Assembly (NCBI GenBank): GCA_029864785.1
Contig: JAOTST010000079.1
Coordinates: forward strand, 1-6,997
Source of the DNA: Chromatiales bacterium
GTDB taxonomy: Bacteria > Pseudomonadota > Gammaproteobacteria > Thiohalomonadales > Thiohalomonadaceae
Length of the DNA stretch: 6,997 nucleotides
Direction: 5' to 3'
The notes under the pieces were generated by a model. That model searched no databases and was not told the DNA's origin. It saw only the letters and a list, made by a program, of their open reading frames with translations. Numbering within the stretch: the first letter of the stretch is position 1; every line of letters starts with the position of its first letter. The position numbers were made by a program, and so were the translations under genes. Shown piece after piece: positions 1-6,891 of the stretch.

Positions 1-38
1 GGATGTAGGGAGTAATAACCAGTTTTGATCCGATATGA

Positions 39-347
39 CTACTGCTGTAGAAATATCACCCCACTCTCCACCTTAACCTCAAAACCTCTTGCGCATCCCT
101 TATCGGGTGCTTTTGCCTCACCACTTTCTAGATCGATCGTCCAGTTATGGAGTGGGCAGGTCACGCTATTGCCGTGAACAATGCCATCTGCCAGTGGCCC
201 ACCTTTGTGGGGACACTTGTTGGCTACGGCAAAGGTTTCATCTTTATCGGTACGGAAGATGGCGATCTCTATATCCCCCATCTTAACGACGCGCGAACCC
301 AAACGAGGAATATCTTCCAGCTTGCCTACTTCTATCCAGTTACTCAT
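39..347 (-). CDS. nirD: Nitrite reductase [NAD(P)H] small subunit, Rieske-type
   Basis: This 102-residue protein is the small subunit that partners NirB in the cytoplasmic reduction of nitrite to ammonium. It is one Rieske-fold domain with an intact [2Fe-2S] ligand pattern: C45-x-H47 followed by C64-x-x-H67, inside the typical CPHKGGPL and CPLHNW blocks. Some family members, including E. coli NirD to my knowledge, have lost these ligands, so this copy probably carries a real cluster. The ATG is preceded by GAGAG with a 7-base spacer (355-359), which supports the start. It lies 15 bases after the nirB stop, so the two are co-transcribed. Only 38 bases follow the stop within the window, and I see no terminator there, so the operon may continue to the left. 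Length and motifs match the family; the assignment is secure. Confidence 0.96.
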   Translation of the reverse strand: MSNWIEVGKLEDIPRLGSRVVKMGDIEIAIFRTDKDETFAVANKCPHKGGPLADGIVHGNSVTCPLHNWTIDLESGEAKAPDKGCARGFEVKVESGVIFLQQ

Positions 348-362
348 TTTAATTCTCTCGCC

Positions 363-2831
363 TTATCCGTTAACCGCTATCTTCTCGACATTCGTACTTT
401 CATCAAATGATTTCATCGGAATAAATTCCAGGCGATGTTCATCTTTAGTCAACTCGGCCCATGGATCGTTTTGGGCGATTTTCTGCGAGATAAGGAATCG
501 TTCATTGAGTGCCTTGCGATTCTCGACATTATCAACAATGCGCTCTTTGACATAGTTCAGACCGACACGCTCTATCCATGGTGCAGTGCGCTCAAGATAG
601 CGCGCCTCTTCACGATAGATCTGCATAAAGGCTCCGGCATACTCCAGCACTTCTCCATCGGTTTCGACCCGCGCCAGCAGATCGGTGACTCGTACCTTGA
701 TACCACCGTTACCGCCAATGTGAAGTTCATAGCCGGAATCTACCGCGACCACACCGAAATCTTTGATGGTCGCCTCGGCGCAGTTACGGGGACAACCGGA
801 TACGGCCATCTTAAATTTGTGCGGAGTCCACGAGGCCCAACTCAACTTCTCCAGGGCGATACCCATGGCGACTGAGTCCTGGGTGCCAAAGCGACAGTAC
901 TGCGAACCGATACAGGTTTTTACTGTTCTTAGCGCCTTGCCGTAGGCGTGACCTGAGACCATGCCAGCATCGTTAAGGTCTTTCCAGATGTGCGGCAGCT
1001 GCTCCTTTTTAAGGCCGACCAGATCAATGCGCTGACCACCAGTCACCTTAACCATCGGTACCTCATATTTATCGGCAGCATCGGCAATGGCACGCAACTC
1101 CTTTGAAGTGGTCACCCCGCCCCACATCCGTGGCACCACGGTGTAGGTTCTATCCTTTTGAATATTGGCGTGGACACGTTCATTAATAAAGCGTGACTGT
1201 GAATCATCCTGCACCTGTTCGGGCCAACTGGAGATGAGGTAATAATTCACCGCTGGACGACAGGTCGGGCAGCCATTGTCGTTACGCCAATCGAGCTGTT
1301 GATAGACCGCATCAATCGTATGTAACGCCTGCACTCGAATCGCTTCTCGTACCTGATCGTGACTGTGGTCGGTGCAGCCACACATCGGCTTAACCTCTGG
1401 ATGGGAGAAGTCACTCCCCACCGTTGAGGCGAGAATCTGTTCAACCAATCCGGTACACCCGCCACATGATGCGCCGGCCTTGGTATGTGCCTTGACCTCG
1501 TCGAGGGTAAAGAGACCCTCGGTGGTGATCGCCTTGACGATGTCTCCCTTGGTCACACCGTTACAGCCACACACCTCGGCATCGTCGGACATATTCATGA
1601 CCGAGTTATTGTCGTGTCCTGAATCACCTAGATGACCCTGACCAAACATTAGTGTGTCGCGGAAGGAGGTCACATCGGTTCCTTCACGCATCAGCTGGAA
1701 GTACCATGGGCCATCCATGGTGTTGCCGTAGAGAACGGCTCCCTGAATGCGATTATCTTTTAGAACAATTTTTTTATAGATATTTTGTGACGGGTCGCGA
1801 TAGACGATGCGTTCGCAATCATCATCACCATTAAAGTCTCCTGCTGAGAATAGATCGATACCCGTCACCTTTAACTTGGTTGAGGTGACCGATCCTTCAT
1901 AACGACCATAACCGAGTTTGGCGAGATGGTTGGCGCACACCTTACCCATCTCAAATAGTGGGGCCACCAGTCCATAAGTAGAGTTACGGTGCTGCACACA
2001 CTCACCCACCGCGTAAATTTTTGGGTCGTATGTTTGCATGGTGTCGTTAACAACGATACCGCGATTGCAGTAGATACCCGCCGATTCAGCCAGCTCAATA
2101 TCGGGTTTAATACCGACGGCCATCACCACCAGATCGGCAGAGATCTCACGGCCATCGTCAAAGATAACGCCCTGAACTTTTTTGTTACGCCCGATGATCT
2201 CTTTGGTTGAAGCACCCATCAGGAACTCAACGCCACGCACCTCCAGCTCTTTTTGCAGCATTTTGCCCGACTCGCTGTCGAGCTGCTGATTCATCAGGGT
2301 GTCGCCCAGATGAACCACGCGCACCTTCATGCCATTTTTTTGCAGGCCGTTGGCCGCCTCTAACCCAAGAAGACCTCCACCGATAACAACGGCATGCTTT
2401 GCCTTTTTAGCGTAGGCGAGCATTGTCTCGACATCGTTCACATCACGAAAACCAATAACACCCTCAAAGTCGCTTCCAGGTACTGGCAAGATAAAAGGGT
2501 TTGAGCCTGTTGCAATAAGGAGACGGTCGTAGGGAATTTCGCTACGATCATCGGCAATAACCGTCTGATTTTTTCGGTCTATTTTGACAATCTTTTTTCC
2601 TGTGTGGAGCTTGATGCTGTTCTCTTCATACCACTCCAGGGTGTTGAGCATAATCTCATCAAGTGTTGCCTCACCGGTTAGCATGGGTGAGAGCATGATT
2701 CGATTGTAGTTCCCGTAGGGTTCCGCACCAAAGACGGTAATATCGTAGGCATCCGGGTTGATCTTTAACAACTCTTCAAGGGTACGCACACCGGCCATGC
2801 CGTTACCGATTAGGACTAGTCTCTCTTTCAT
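363..2831 (-). CDS. nirB: Nitrite reductase [NAD(P)H] large subunit
   Basis: This 822-residue protein reduces nitrite to ammonium by six electrons from NAD(P)H through FAD, Fe-S clusters and siroheme. The N-terminal flavin oxidoreductase part shows an FAD fold at residues 7-15 (LIGNGMAGV), an ATGS motif near 107-110, a second dinucleotide fold at 148-159 (VVIGGGLLGLEA) and an FAD-binding YAVGE at 273-277. Two BFD-type [2Fe-2S] modules follow: C421, C423, C456, C459 and C484, C486, C521, C524. The C-terminal sulfite/nitrite reductase half has ferredoxin-like segments from about 555 and the siroheme/[4Fe-4S] ligands C640, C646, C680 and C684 (SGCPRNC). Length is close to the roughly 850 residues of E. 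coli NirB, and nothing is missing. The ribosome site before the ATG is weak. A near-perfect sigma-54 promoter lies 44-59 bases upstream, so expression is likely nitrogen-controlled. It is divergent from the transporter gene. Confidence 0.98.
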   Translation of the reverse strand: MKERLVLIGNGMAGVRTLEELLKINPDAYDITVFGAEPYGNYNRIMLSPMLTGEATLDEIMLNTLEWYEENSIKLHTGKKIVKIDRKNQTVIADDRSEIPYDRLLIATGSNPFILPVPGSDFEGVIGFRDVNDVETMLAYAKKAKHAVVIGGGLLGLEAANGLQKNGMKVRVVHLGDTLMNQQLDSESGKMLQKELEVRGVEFLMGASTKEIIGRNKKVQGVIFDDGREISADLVVMAVGIKPDIELAESAGIYCNRGIVVNDTMQTYDPKIYAVGECVQHRNSTYGLVAPLFEMGKVCANHLAKLGYGRYEGSVTSTKLKVTGIDLFSAGDFNGDDDCERIVYRDPSQNIYKKIVLKDNRIQGAVLYGNTMDGPWYFQLMREGTDVTSFRDTLMFGQGHLGDSGHDNNSVMNMSDDAEVCGCNGVTKGDIVKAITTEGLFTLDEVKAHTKAGASCGGCTGLVEQILASTVGSDFSHPEVKPMCGCTDHSHDQVREAIRVQALHTIDAVYQQLDWRNDNGCPTCRPAVNYYLISSWPEQVQDDSQSRFINERVHANIQKDRTYTVVPRMWGGVTTSKELRAIADAADKYEVPMVKVTGGQRIDLVGLKKEQLPHIWKDLNDAGMVSGHAYGKALRTVKTCIGSQYCRFGTQDSVAMGIALEKLSWASWTPHKFKMAVSGCPRNCAEATIKDFGVVAVDSGYELHIGGNGGIKVRVTDLLARVETDGEVLEYAGAFMQIYREEARYLERTAPWIERVGLNYVKERIVDNVENRKALNERFLISQKIAQNDPWAELTKDEHRLEFIPMKSFDESTNVEKIAVNG

Positions 2832-2874
2832 TACATCAATTCTCAGTTACAAATCTTTCGTTACCCACCTCTAG

Positions 2875-2890
2875 TGCAAGGGGTGTGCCA
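2875..2890 (-). promoter_or_regulatory. Sigma-54 (RpoN) promoter for nirBD
   Basis: Read on the minus strand the site is TGGCACACCCCTTGCA, which fits the TGGCAC-N5-TTGCA consensus at every defined position, with the GG and GC pairs correctly spaced. Counting 12 bases on from the -12 C gives a start near 2864 and a 33-base leader to the nirB ATG. Sigma-54 promoters need an enhancer-binding activator, and the NtrC-type site centred at 2973 lies about 109 bases upstream, a normal enhancer distance. The match is direct; promoter activity is inferred. Confidence 0.9.
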
Positions 2891-2964
2891 GTGATGAATA
2901 TTATGTGCTGAGGCCGGTAACACCGATTGATATCGCTCGATTAATCGCGTGTTGGTCATATCGT

Positions 2965-2981
2965 TGCACACAATTGGTGCA
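2965..2981. promoter_or_regulatory. NtrC-type enhancer site
   Basis: The sequence TGCACACAATTGGTGCA has perfect TGCAC and GTGCA arms with seven bases between them. It fits the NtrC consensus GCAC-C-N4-TG-GTGC at all but one defined base. Its centre lies about 109 bases from the predicted nirB start and about 182 from the predicted transporter start, so one site could serve both sigma-54 promoters. NtrC control of nitrate assimilation by this architecture is established in enteric bacteria and pseudomonads; its use here is inferred. Confidence 0.82.
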
Positions 2982-3005
2982 TTGATAATTGAGATGTGCT
3001 GAAAG

Positions 3006-3022
3006 TGATCACTCAACGTGCA
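3006..3022. promoter_or_regulatory. Possible second, weaker NtrC site
   Basis: TGATCACTCAACGTGCA keeps one perfect GTGCA arm and a degenerate TGATC arm at the same 7-base spacing as the strong site. The two centres are 41 bases apart, close to four helical turns, so dimers would sit on the same face of the DNA. NtrC often binds paired strong and weak sites. The left arm overlaps the perfect palindrome AGTGATCACT (3004-3013), which might instead be the site of another regulator. Confidence 0.4.
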
Positions 3023-3128
3023 TCGAAAGGGGGCAACCTCTACTTTCGGCAGTTCTGTTCGCACCGGACTGAAGCAAAGAGAGCTCCACACGATACAAAA
3101 TACCCGTTTATGCCGTGTAGATGGGAGT

Positions 3129-3144
3129 TGGCCTACCCCTTGCA
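3129..3144 (+). promoter_or_regulatory. Sigma-54 (RpoN) promoter for the nitrate transporter gene
   Basis: TGGCCTACCCCTTGCA matches the sigma-54 consensus at TGGC and TTGCA with exact spacing, and is identical to the nirB element at 14 of 16 positions. It predicts a start near 3155 and a leader of about 36 bases ending in a good ribosome site (AGGGGA, 3177-3182). Downstream genes may be read from the same transcript. The sequence match is direct; function is inferred. Confidence 0.85.
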
Positions 3145-3190
3145 ATATCGCTATTGAAATTTAAACCGTTCAATCTAGGGGACAGCTAAA

Positions 3191-4660
3191 ATGTCAGAAA
3201 CAAAAATAAATCTATTTTCATTTAGTGGAAAGGAACGCATTCTCCACCTTTCATGGATTGCATTCTTTCTCACTTTTGTCGTTTGGTTCAGCCATGCACC
3301 ACTGATGCTCTACATCCGGGAGACATTTAACCTATCCGATCAGGAGGTGAAGGCGCTATTGATTCTTAATGTGGCGCTCACCATTCCGGCACGCATCATT
3401 ATAGGGATGCTGGTCGATGCATTTGGTCCGCGGCGTATCTATTCGCTATTACTATTTATCTCCAGCTTTCTCTGCTTTGGTTTTGCCTTTGCAGAAGATT
3501 ATGAACAGTTGGCATTAATGCGATTCCTGCTTGGTTTTGTTGGTGCCGGTTTCGTAATCGGTATTCGGATGATCTCTGAGTGGTTCCCCGCCAAACAGGT
3601 AGGACTTGCCGAAGGGATCTACGGTGGCTGGGGTAACTTTGGTTCAGCTGCTGCTGCAATGACTCTTCCTGCTCTGGCTATTTTTTATGGTGGCCCCGAT
3701 GGATGGCGTTATGCGATTGCTACAACCGGTGCCATGATTCTGGTCTATTCAGTCATCTATTTCTTTACTGTGAGCGATACCCCAAAGGGATCCACCTACT
3801 TTAAGCCAAAGAAGAACGGGGCTATGGAGGTATCATCCAAAGGCGACTTCTTCCTATATCTGTTAATGAATATTCCGCTCTATGGCGCACTTGCTGTGCT
3901 GACCTGGAAGCTAGACCCTAACCATCTAGGTATGTTGAGCGCCAGTACCACCTATATGATCTACGCTGTACTGATTGGTATCTATATCTTCCAGACCATC
4001 CGCATCTATCAGATCAACAAGCATGTCTTTGATGGGCCTGTACCGGAGATTGACCGCTATAACTTTAAACAGGTTGCGGTGCTTGATCTGGCCTATCTGG
4101 TCACCTTTGGATCTGAGCTGGCGGTCGTCTCTATGCTGCCGCTGTTTTTCATGGATACCTTTGATCTATCCATTATTGAGGCTGGCCTGCTGGCGTCAGG
4201 ATACGCCTTTATGAACCTAGTCTCGCGTGCCACTGGCGGCCTGGCCTCTGACAAGATGGGGCGCAGGAAAAGTATGCTTATTCTGATTGCAGGACTTGCT
4301 GCCGGCTACTTTTTGATGAGTCAGATCGATTCAAGCTGGCCGATTATTGTGGCTGTTCTTGCAACCATGGCCTGTTCATTCTTTGTGCAGGCAGGAGAAG
4401 GCGCTGTCTTTGCGATGGTTCCACTGGTGAAGCGTCGTCTTACCGGACAGGTTGCCGGTATGGCAGGAGCCTATGGCAATGTGGGTGCGGTTCTATTTTT
4501 GACCGTATTCTCGTTTGTATCACCCCAGCTCTTCTTTATTGTAATCGGTGCATCCGCATTAATCGTCTTTGCTGCAGTGGCTCTATTCCTTGAAGAGCCT
4601 GCGGGACATATGGCGGAGGTTTTACCCGACGGAACTGTCCAGATGATTGAGGTGACCTAG
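3191..4660 (+). CDS. narK: NarK/NrtP-family nitrate/nitrite MFS transporter with central insertion
   Basis: This 489-residue inner-membrane protein is a major facilitator transporter that probably imports nitrate and/or nitrite. Family marks are an Arg in TM2 (R68, [11 protein letters not shown]), an MFS loop after it (DAFGPRR), [12 protein letters not shown] at 131-142, and the two glycine-rich nitrate signatures, GGWGNFGSA (145-153, TM5) and GAYGNVGAV (426-434, TM11). R346 in SRATGG is the likely partner Arg of TM8. Between TM6 and TM7 lies a basic, Ser/Thr-containing stretch (about 195-218) and two further hydrophobic segments (about 219-237 and 252-271), suggesting 14 rather than 12 membrane helices. 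The start has AGGGGA 8 bases upstream. The sigma-54 promoter and the divergent nirBD favour an assimilatory role, so nasA or nrtP are equally fair names; direction and substrate preference cannot be read from sequence. Confidence 0.92.
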   Translation: MSETKINLFSFSGKERILHLSWIAFFLTFVVWFSHAPLMLYIRETFNLSDQEVKALLILNVALTIPARIIIGMLVDAFGPRRIYSLLLFISSFLCFGFAFAEDYEQLALMRFLLGFVGAGFVIGIRMISEWFPAKQVGLAEGIYGGWGNFGSAAAAMTLPALAIFYGGPDGWRYAIATTGAMILVYSVIYFFTVSDTPKGSTYFKPKKNGAMEVSSKGDFFLYLLMNIPLYGALAVLTWKLDPNHLGMLSASTTYMIYAVLIGIYIFQTIRIYQINKHVFDGPVPEIDRYNFKQVAVLDLAYLVTFGSELAVVSMLPLFFMDTFDLSIIEAGLLASGYAFMNLVSRATGGLASDKMGRRKSMLILIAGLAAGYFLMSQIDSSWPIIVAVLATMACSFFVQAGEGAVFAMVPLVKRRLTGQVAGMAGAYGNVGAVLFLTVFSFVSPQLFFIVIGASALIVFAAVALFLEEPAGHMAEVLPDGTVQMIEVT

Positions 4661-4681
4661 TCTTAATTAGAACCAAGGGGG

Positions 4682-4742
4682 CGGAGTCAAATGGATGTAC
4701 AGTTTTATGTTTGAACTAAAGGCTCTACTCCATTTGACTCCG
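4682..4742. repeat. 14-bp perfect inverted repeat, REP/MITE-like element
   Basis: The arms CGGAGTCAAATGGA (4682-4695) and its exact complement (4729-4742) are separated by 33 bases. Pairing continues inward after one bulged base (GTA with TAC) and by an AGTT/AACT pair, and partly outward through the flanking G/C-rich bases. No T-run follows the right arm, so it does not look like a standard intrinsic terminator. The GGAGTCAAAT/ATTTGACTCC core with a G-rich edge resembles intergenic repeats I associate with Y1-type (RAYT/IS200-like) transposases; that link is from memory and untested. It sits between the transporter and the phosphatase-kinase gene and could fold in the mRNA. Confidence 0.75.
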
Positions 4743-4794
4743 ACCTCGGATTAACGACACAGAGAAAATGAATAGAAACTAAAACAGTTTATAC

Positions 4795-6495
4795 ATGAAA
4801 CTTTCTATCAGACATGGGCTGGCCAGCAGCGCAGGTATTAAAGAGCACAATGAAGATGCCTGCGGTTTTCTGTTGCCCGATGATCAGCTACTCGCCACTA
4901 AAGGTGCGGTGGCGGTCATCGCCGATGGGATGAGTGCCGCAGAGAATGGCGGAGCGGCCAGCAAGGCCTGTGTGCAGGGATTTTTAAGTGACTACTTTAG
5001 TACGCCTGAAAGTTGGTCGGTTAAGAATTCTGCGCAGAAGGTTTTGGCGGCGCTCAATCGCTGGTTGTATGGTAGTGGGCAGCGTGAATACGGTACCAAT
5101 AAGGGGATGGTGACCACCTTTTGTGCGGTGGTCTTTAAGTCCAACACCGCCTATCTTTTTCATGTGGGCGACAGCCGTATCTATCGCCTGCGCGGCGAAG
5201 ACTTTGAACCTCTCACGCGTGACCATCGTGTTCAGGTGAGTGATGAAAAGAGTTATCTGACACGCGCGATGGGAATCGAGCTTAATGTCGATATCGACTA
5301 CCGCACGGTCTCTCTGAAGGAGGGGGATCGCTTTGTTCTGCTGACCGATGGCGTGCATGAATTTCTATCCGATGCGGAGATAAAGCATCATCTACTCACC
5401 GGTGGTGAGAGTCTGGATAGCATCTCTCAGAAAATTATTGATGGCGCATTGGCCAACAACAGTAACGATAATCTCTGCTGTCTGATCACAGATGTGGTAC
5501 AGGTTCCTAATAAGGATGAGGTGGAGTTCTATCGCAGCCTGACCCAGCTTCCATTTCCTCCTTCCCTTGGTGCCGACATGATTATCGATGGCTATCGAAT
5601 TGTGCGCGAGATCTTCTCTAACAAACGCACTGAGATATTTCTGGTTGAAGATGAGGTGACTGGCGAACAGATGGTGCTCAAGGCACCTTCGGTCAACTAC
5701 AGTGATGACCCCAACTACATCAACCAGTTTCTGCATGAGGAGTGGGCAGGACGACGCATTCATAATCCACACGTTATGAAGGTGATTGAGCAGAAACGAC
5801 CACGCCAGTTTCTCTACTATCTCACCGAGTATATTGAGGGACGACAGCTACGGCAGTGGCTTAATGACAATCCAACCCCATCACTATTACAGGTTCGAGA
5901 TATTATCGGCCAGATCGCCAAAGGACTGCGTGCATTCCACCGACTGGAGATGATCCATCAGGATCTAAAACCTGAAAATATCCTTATTGATAGCGATGGT
6001 ACGGTGAAGATTATTGATCTCGGTTCAACCAAGATCGCCGGTATTGAAGAGATCGCTACACCGCTCGACAGTAACCCTCTGCTCGGCACGGTCAATTACA
6101 CCGCTCCCGAGTATCTCCGTGGTGAGTTGGCGAGTAACCGTTCTGATATCTTCTCATTGGGGGTCATCGCCTATGAGATGCTGACAGGCGCCCTTCCCTA
6201 TGGCAAAACGCTGACACCCAGGAATCTGAAACATCTACGTTATATCTCTGCACGTGATTACAATCCGGAGATCCCTATATGGCTGGATCAGACACTGGAG
6301 AAGGCGGTACGCCTCGATCCCCTACGGCGCTATGAGATCCTCTCAGAGTTGACCCACGACCTTAGTCAGCCCAATCCAGCATTTCTGCGTCAGGAACGGC
6401 TACCTATACTCGAACGAAATCCCATCGGTTTCTGGCGTGGGCTGGCCATTCTGCTGCTACTGCTTAACCTATGGCTCATCACTCTACTGGTGTAG
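4795..6495 (+). CDS. Membrane-anchored PP2C phosphatase / Ser-Thr protein kinase fusion
   Basis: This 566-residue protein carries two opposing activities. Residues about 1-235 are a PP2C (PPM) phosphatase with metal-binding motifs NEDA (D21), IADGM (D44, G45), FHVGDSR (D126), LLTDG (D185) and NSNDN (D225). Residues about 267-525 are a Hanks-type kinase with K296, a likely alpha-C Glu at 315 or 316, HQDLKPEN (D390, K392, N395), DLG (D408), APE (437-439) and SDIFSLG (D451). Residues about 545-566 form one hydrophobic C-terminal helix preceded by Arg, so the enzyme domains should be cytosolic and tethered to the inner membrane. The glycine-rich loop is replaced (REIFSNKRTEIF) and HRD reads HQD, so activity is not certain. 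The start lacks a clear ribosome site; a weak AGAGA lies too far upstream. The gene follows the transporter in the same direction. A kinase gene, PA1782, also sits beside nirB and a nitrate transporter in Pseudomonas aeruginosa as I recall, which suggests a conserved link. Confidence 0.95.
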   Translation: MKLSIRHGLASSAGIKEHNEDACGFLLPDDQLLATKGAVAVIADGMSAAENGGAASKACVQGFLSDYFSTPESWSVKNSAQKVLAALNRWLYGSGQREYGTNKGMVTTFCAVVFKSNTAYLFHVGDSRIYRLRGEDFEPLTRDHRVQVSDEKSYLTRAMGIELNVDIDYRTVSLKEGDRFVLLTDGVHEFLSDAEIKHHLLTGGESLDSISQKIIDGALANNSNDNLCCLITDVVQVPNKDEVEFYRSLTQLPFPPSLGADMIIDGYRIVREIFSNKRTEIFLVEDEVTGEQMVLKAPSVNYSDDPNYINQFLHEEWAGRRIHNPHVMKVIEQKRPRQFLYYLTEYIEGRQLRQWLNDNPTPSLLQVRDIIGQIAKGLRAFHRLEMIHQDLKPENILIDSDGTVKIIDLGSTKIAGIEEIATPLDSNPLLGTVNYTAPEYLRGELASNRSDIFSLGVIAYEMLTGALPYGKTLTPRNLKHLRYISARDYNPEIPIWLDQTLEKAVRLDPLRRYEILSELTHDLSQPNPAFLRQERLPILERNPIGFWRGLAILLLLLNLWLITLLV

Positions 6496-6612
6496 AGAAA
6501 ATAGCATCTGAATTCTTACATACTCGCCCCTCATTTAGTTTAAAATGGATAAAGTTCGATAACGCCGCCCTTCCTCATCGACTATTTAGAGTTCAGGATT
6601 ACAAATTAAGCC

Positions 6613-6888
6613 ATGGATACCTCTCCAGAAAAGCTCACCAAAGAGCACAAAGATCTCGTTCACTCTGAGATGCAGAAAGTCATCTCCCACGTTCAACGCA
6701 AAGATGACGAGTGGATTATCAACACCGTGATGATTGAGGGGTGCGATGCACCCTTTAAATTCAAGCGCAAAAAGCCCTATAAAGATCTCAAAGGGCAACG
6801 GGTTAATATGACCTACTACCCCGATGTGGAAGTGGTGGCAGGCTTTGATTTGGAGATTATGAGTGTGGTGAGAATAAGGGTTGGATAG
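6613..6888 (+). CDS. Small conserved-looking protein of unknown function
   Basis: I do not recognise this 91-residue protein. It is soluble and strongly charged: residues about 4-28 look like an amphipathic helix, and the rest (about 33-90) alternates short hydrophobic strands with a basic patch (KFKRKKPYKDLKGQR, 49-63), as in a small beta-barrel or nucleic-acid-binding fold. There is one Cys (C44), and no signal peptide or membrane segment. AGGA at 6595-6598 is the nearest ribosome-site candidate but is 14 bases from the ATG, longer than usual; Met20 (ATG at 6670) is an alternative start with no better site. The gene follows the phosphatase-kinase by 117 bases and precedes another gene by 3 bases. 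Coding status rests on the sensible composition and tight packing with the next gene; no function is proposed. Confidence 0.7.
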   Translation: MDTSPEKLTKEHKDLVHSEMQKVISHVQRKDDEWIINTVMIEGCDAPFKFKRKKPYKDLKGQRVNMTYYPDVEVVAGFDLEIMSVVRIRVG

Positions 6889-6891
6889 AGC

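Larger units (their letters stand above)
2832..3190. promoter_or_regulatory. Divergent control region between nirB and the nitrate transporter gene
   Basis: This 359-base gap separates the two divergent start codons and holds no convincing gene. It contains two outward-facing sigma-54 elements close to the two genes (2875-2890 minus, 3129-3144 plus). A strong NtrC-type dyad (2965-2981) and a weaker one (3006-3022) lie between them. Short perfect palindromes CGATTAATCG (2938-2947) and AGTGATCACT (3004-3013) are also present; I cannot assign a protein to either. I did not find a convincing IHF site, although TTGATA at 2927-2932 matches one half of the consensus. Predicted leaders of about 33-36 bases are too short for the two-hairpin NasT-type antitermination leader known from some nitrate assimilation operons. 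Confidence 0.85.

Noticed and set aside
435..875. Plus-strand 146-codon frame opposite the 3' part of nirB
   Set aside because: The minus strand here encodes the unmistakable siroheme/[4Fe-4S] domain of NirB, so this is an antisense shadow.
2953..2968. TGGTCATATCGTTGCA as a third sigma-54 promoter on the plus strand
   Set aside because: Spacing fits, but it lacks the CAC of the -24 block, overlaps the strong NtrC dyad, and would give a leader of over 200 bases; the element at 3129-3144 is better in match and position.
2861..3145. Minus-strand 94-codon open frame in the divergent intergenic region
   Set aside because: It covers both sigma-54 elements and the NtrC-type site, has no good ribosome site, and its Cys/His-rich low-complexity translation does not look like a protein.
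4682..4742. Intrinsic terminator after the transporter gene
   Set aside because: The stem is strong, but the loop is long (33 bases) and no T-run follows the right arm.
4768..4782. Four-codon upstream frame (ATG ... TAA) before the phosphatase-kinase gene, as a translational leader
   Set aside because: It is too short to distinguish from chance, and no convincing ribosome site precedes it.
5392..5772. Minus-strand open frame of 126 codons inside the phosphatase-kinase gene
   Set aside because: It lies opposite a region with clear PP2C and kinase motifs, and its translation shows no recognisable domain; the similar frame at 4984-5358 was rejected for the same reason.
6515..6546. Sigma-70 promoter (CTTACA ... 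TAAAAT) before the small gene at 6613
   Set aside because: TAAAAT is a fair -10, but the -35 match is only four of six and the spacer is 20 bases, which is too long to call.
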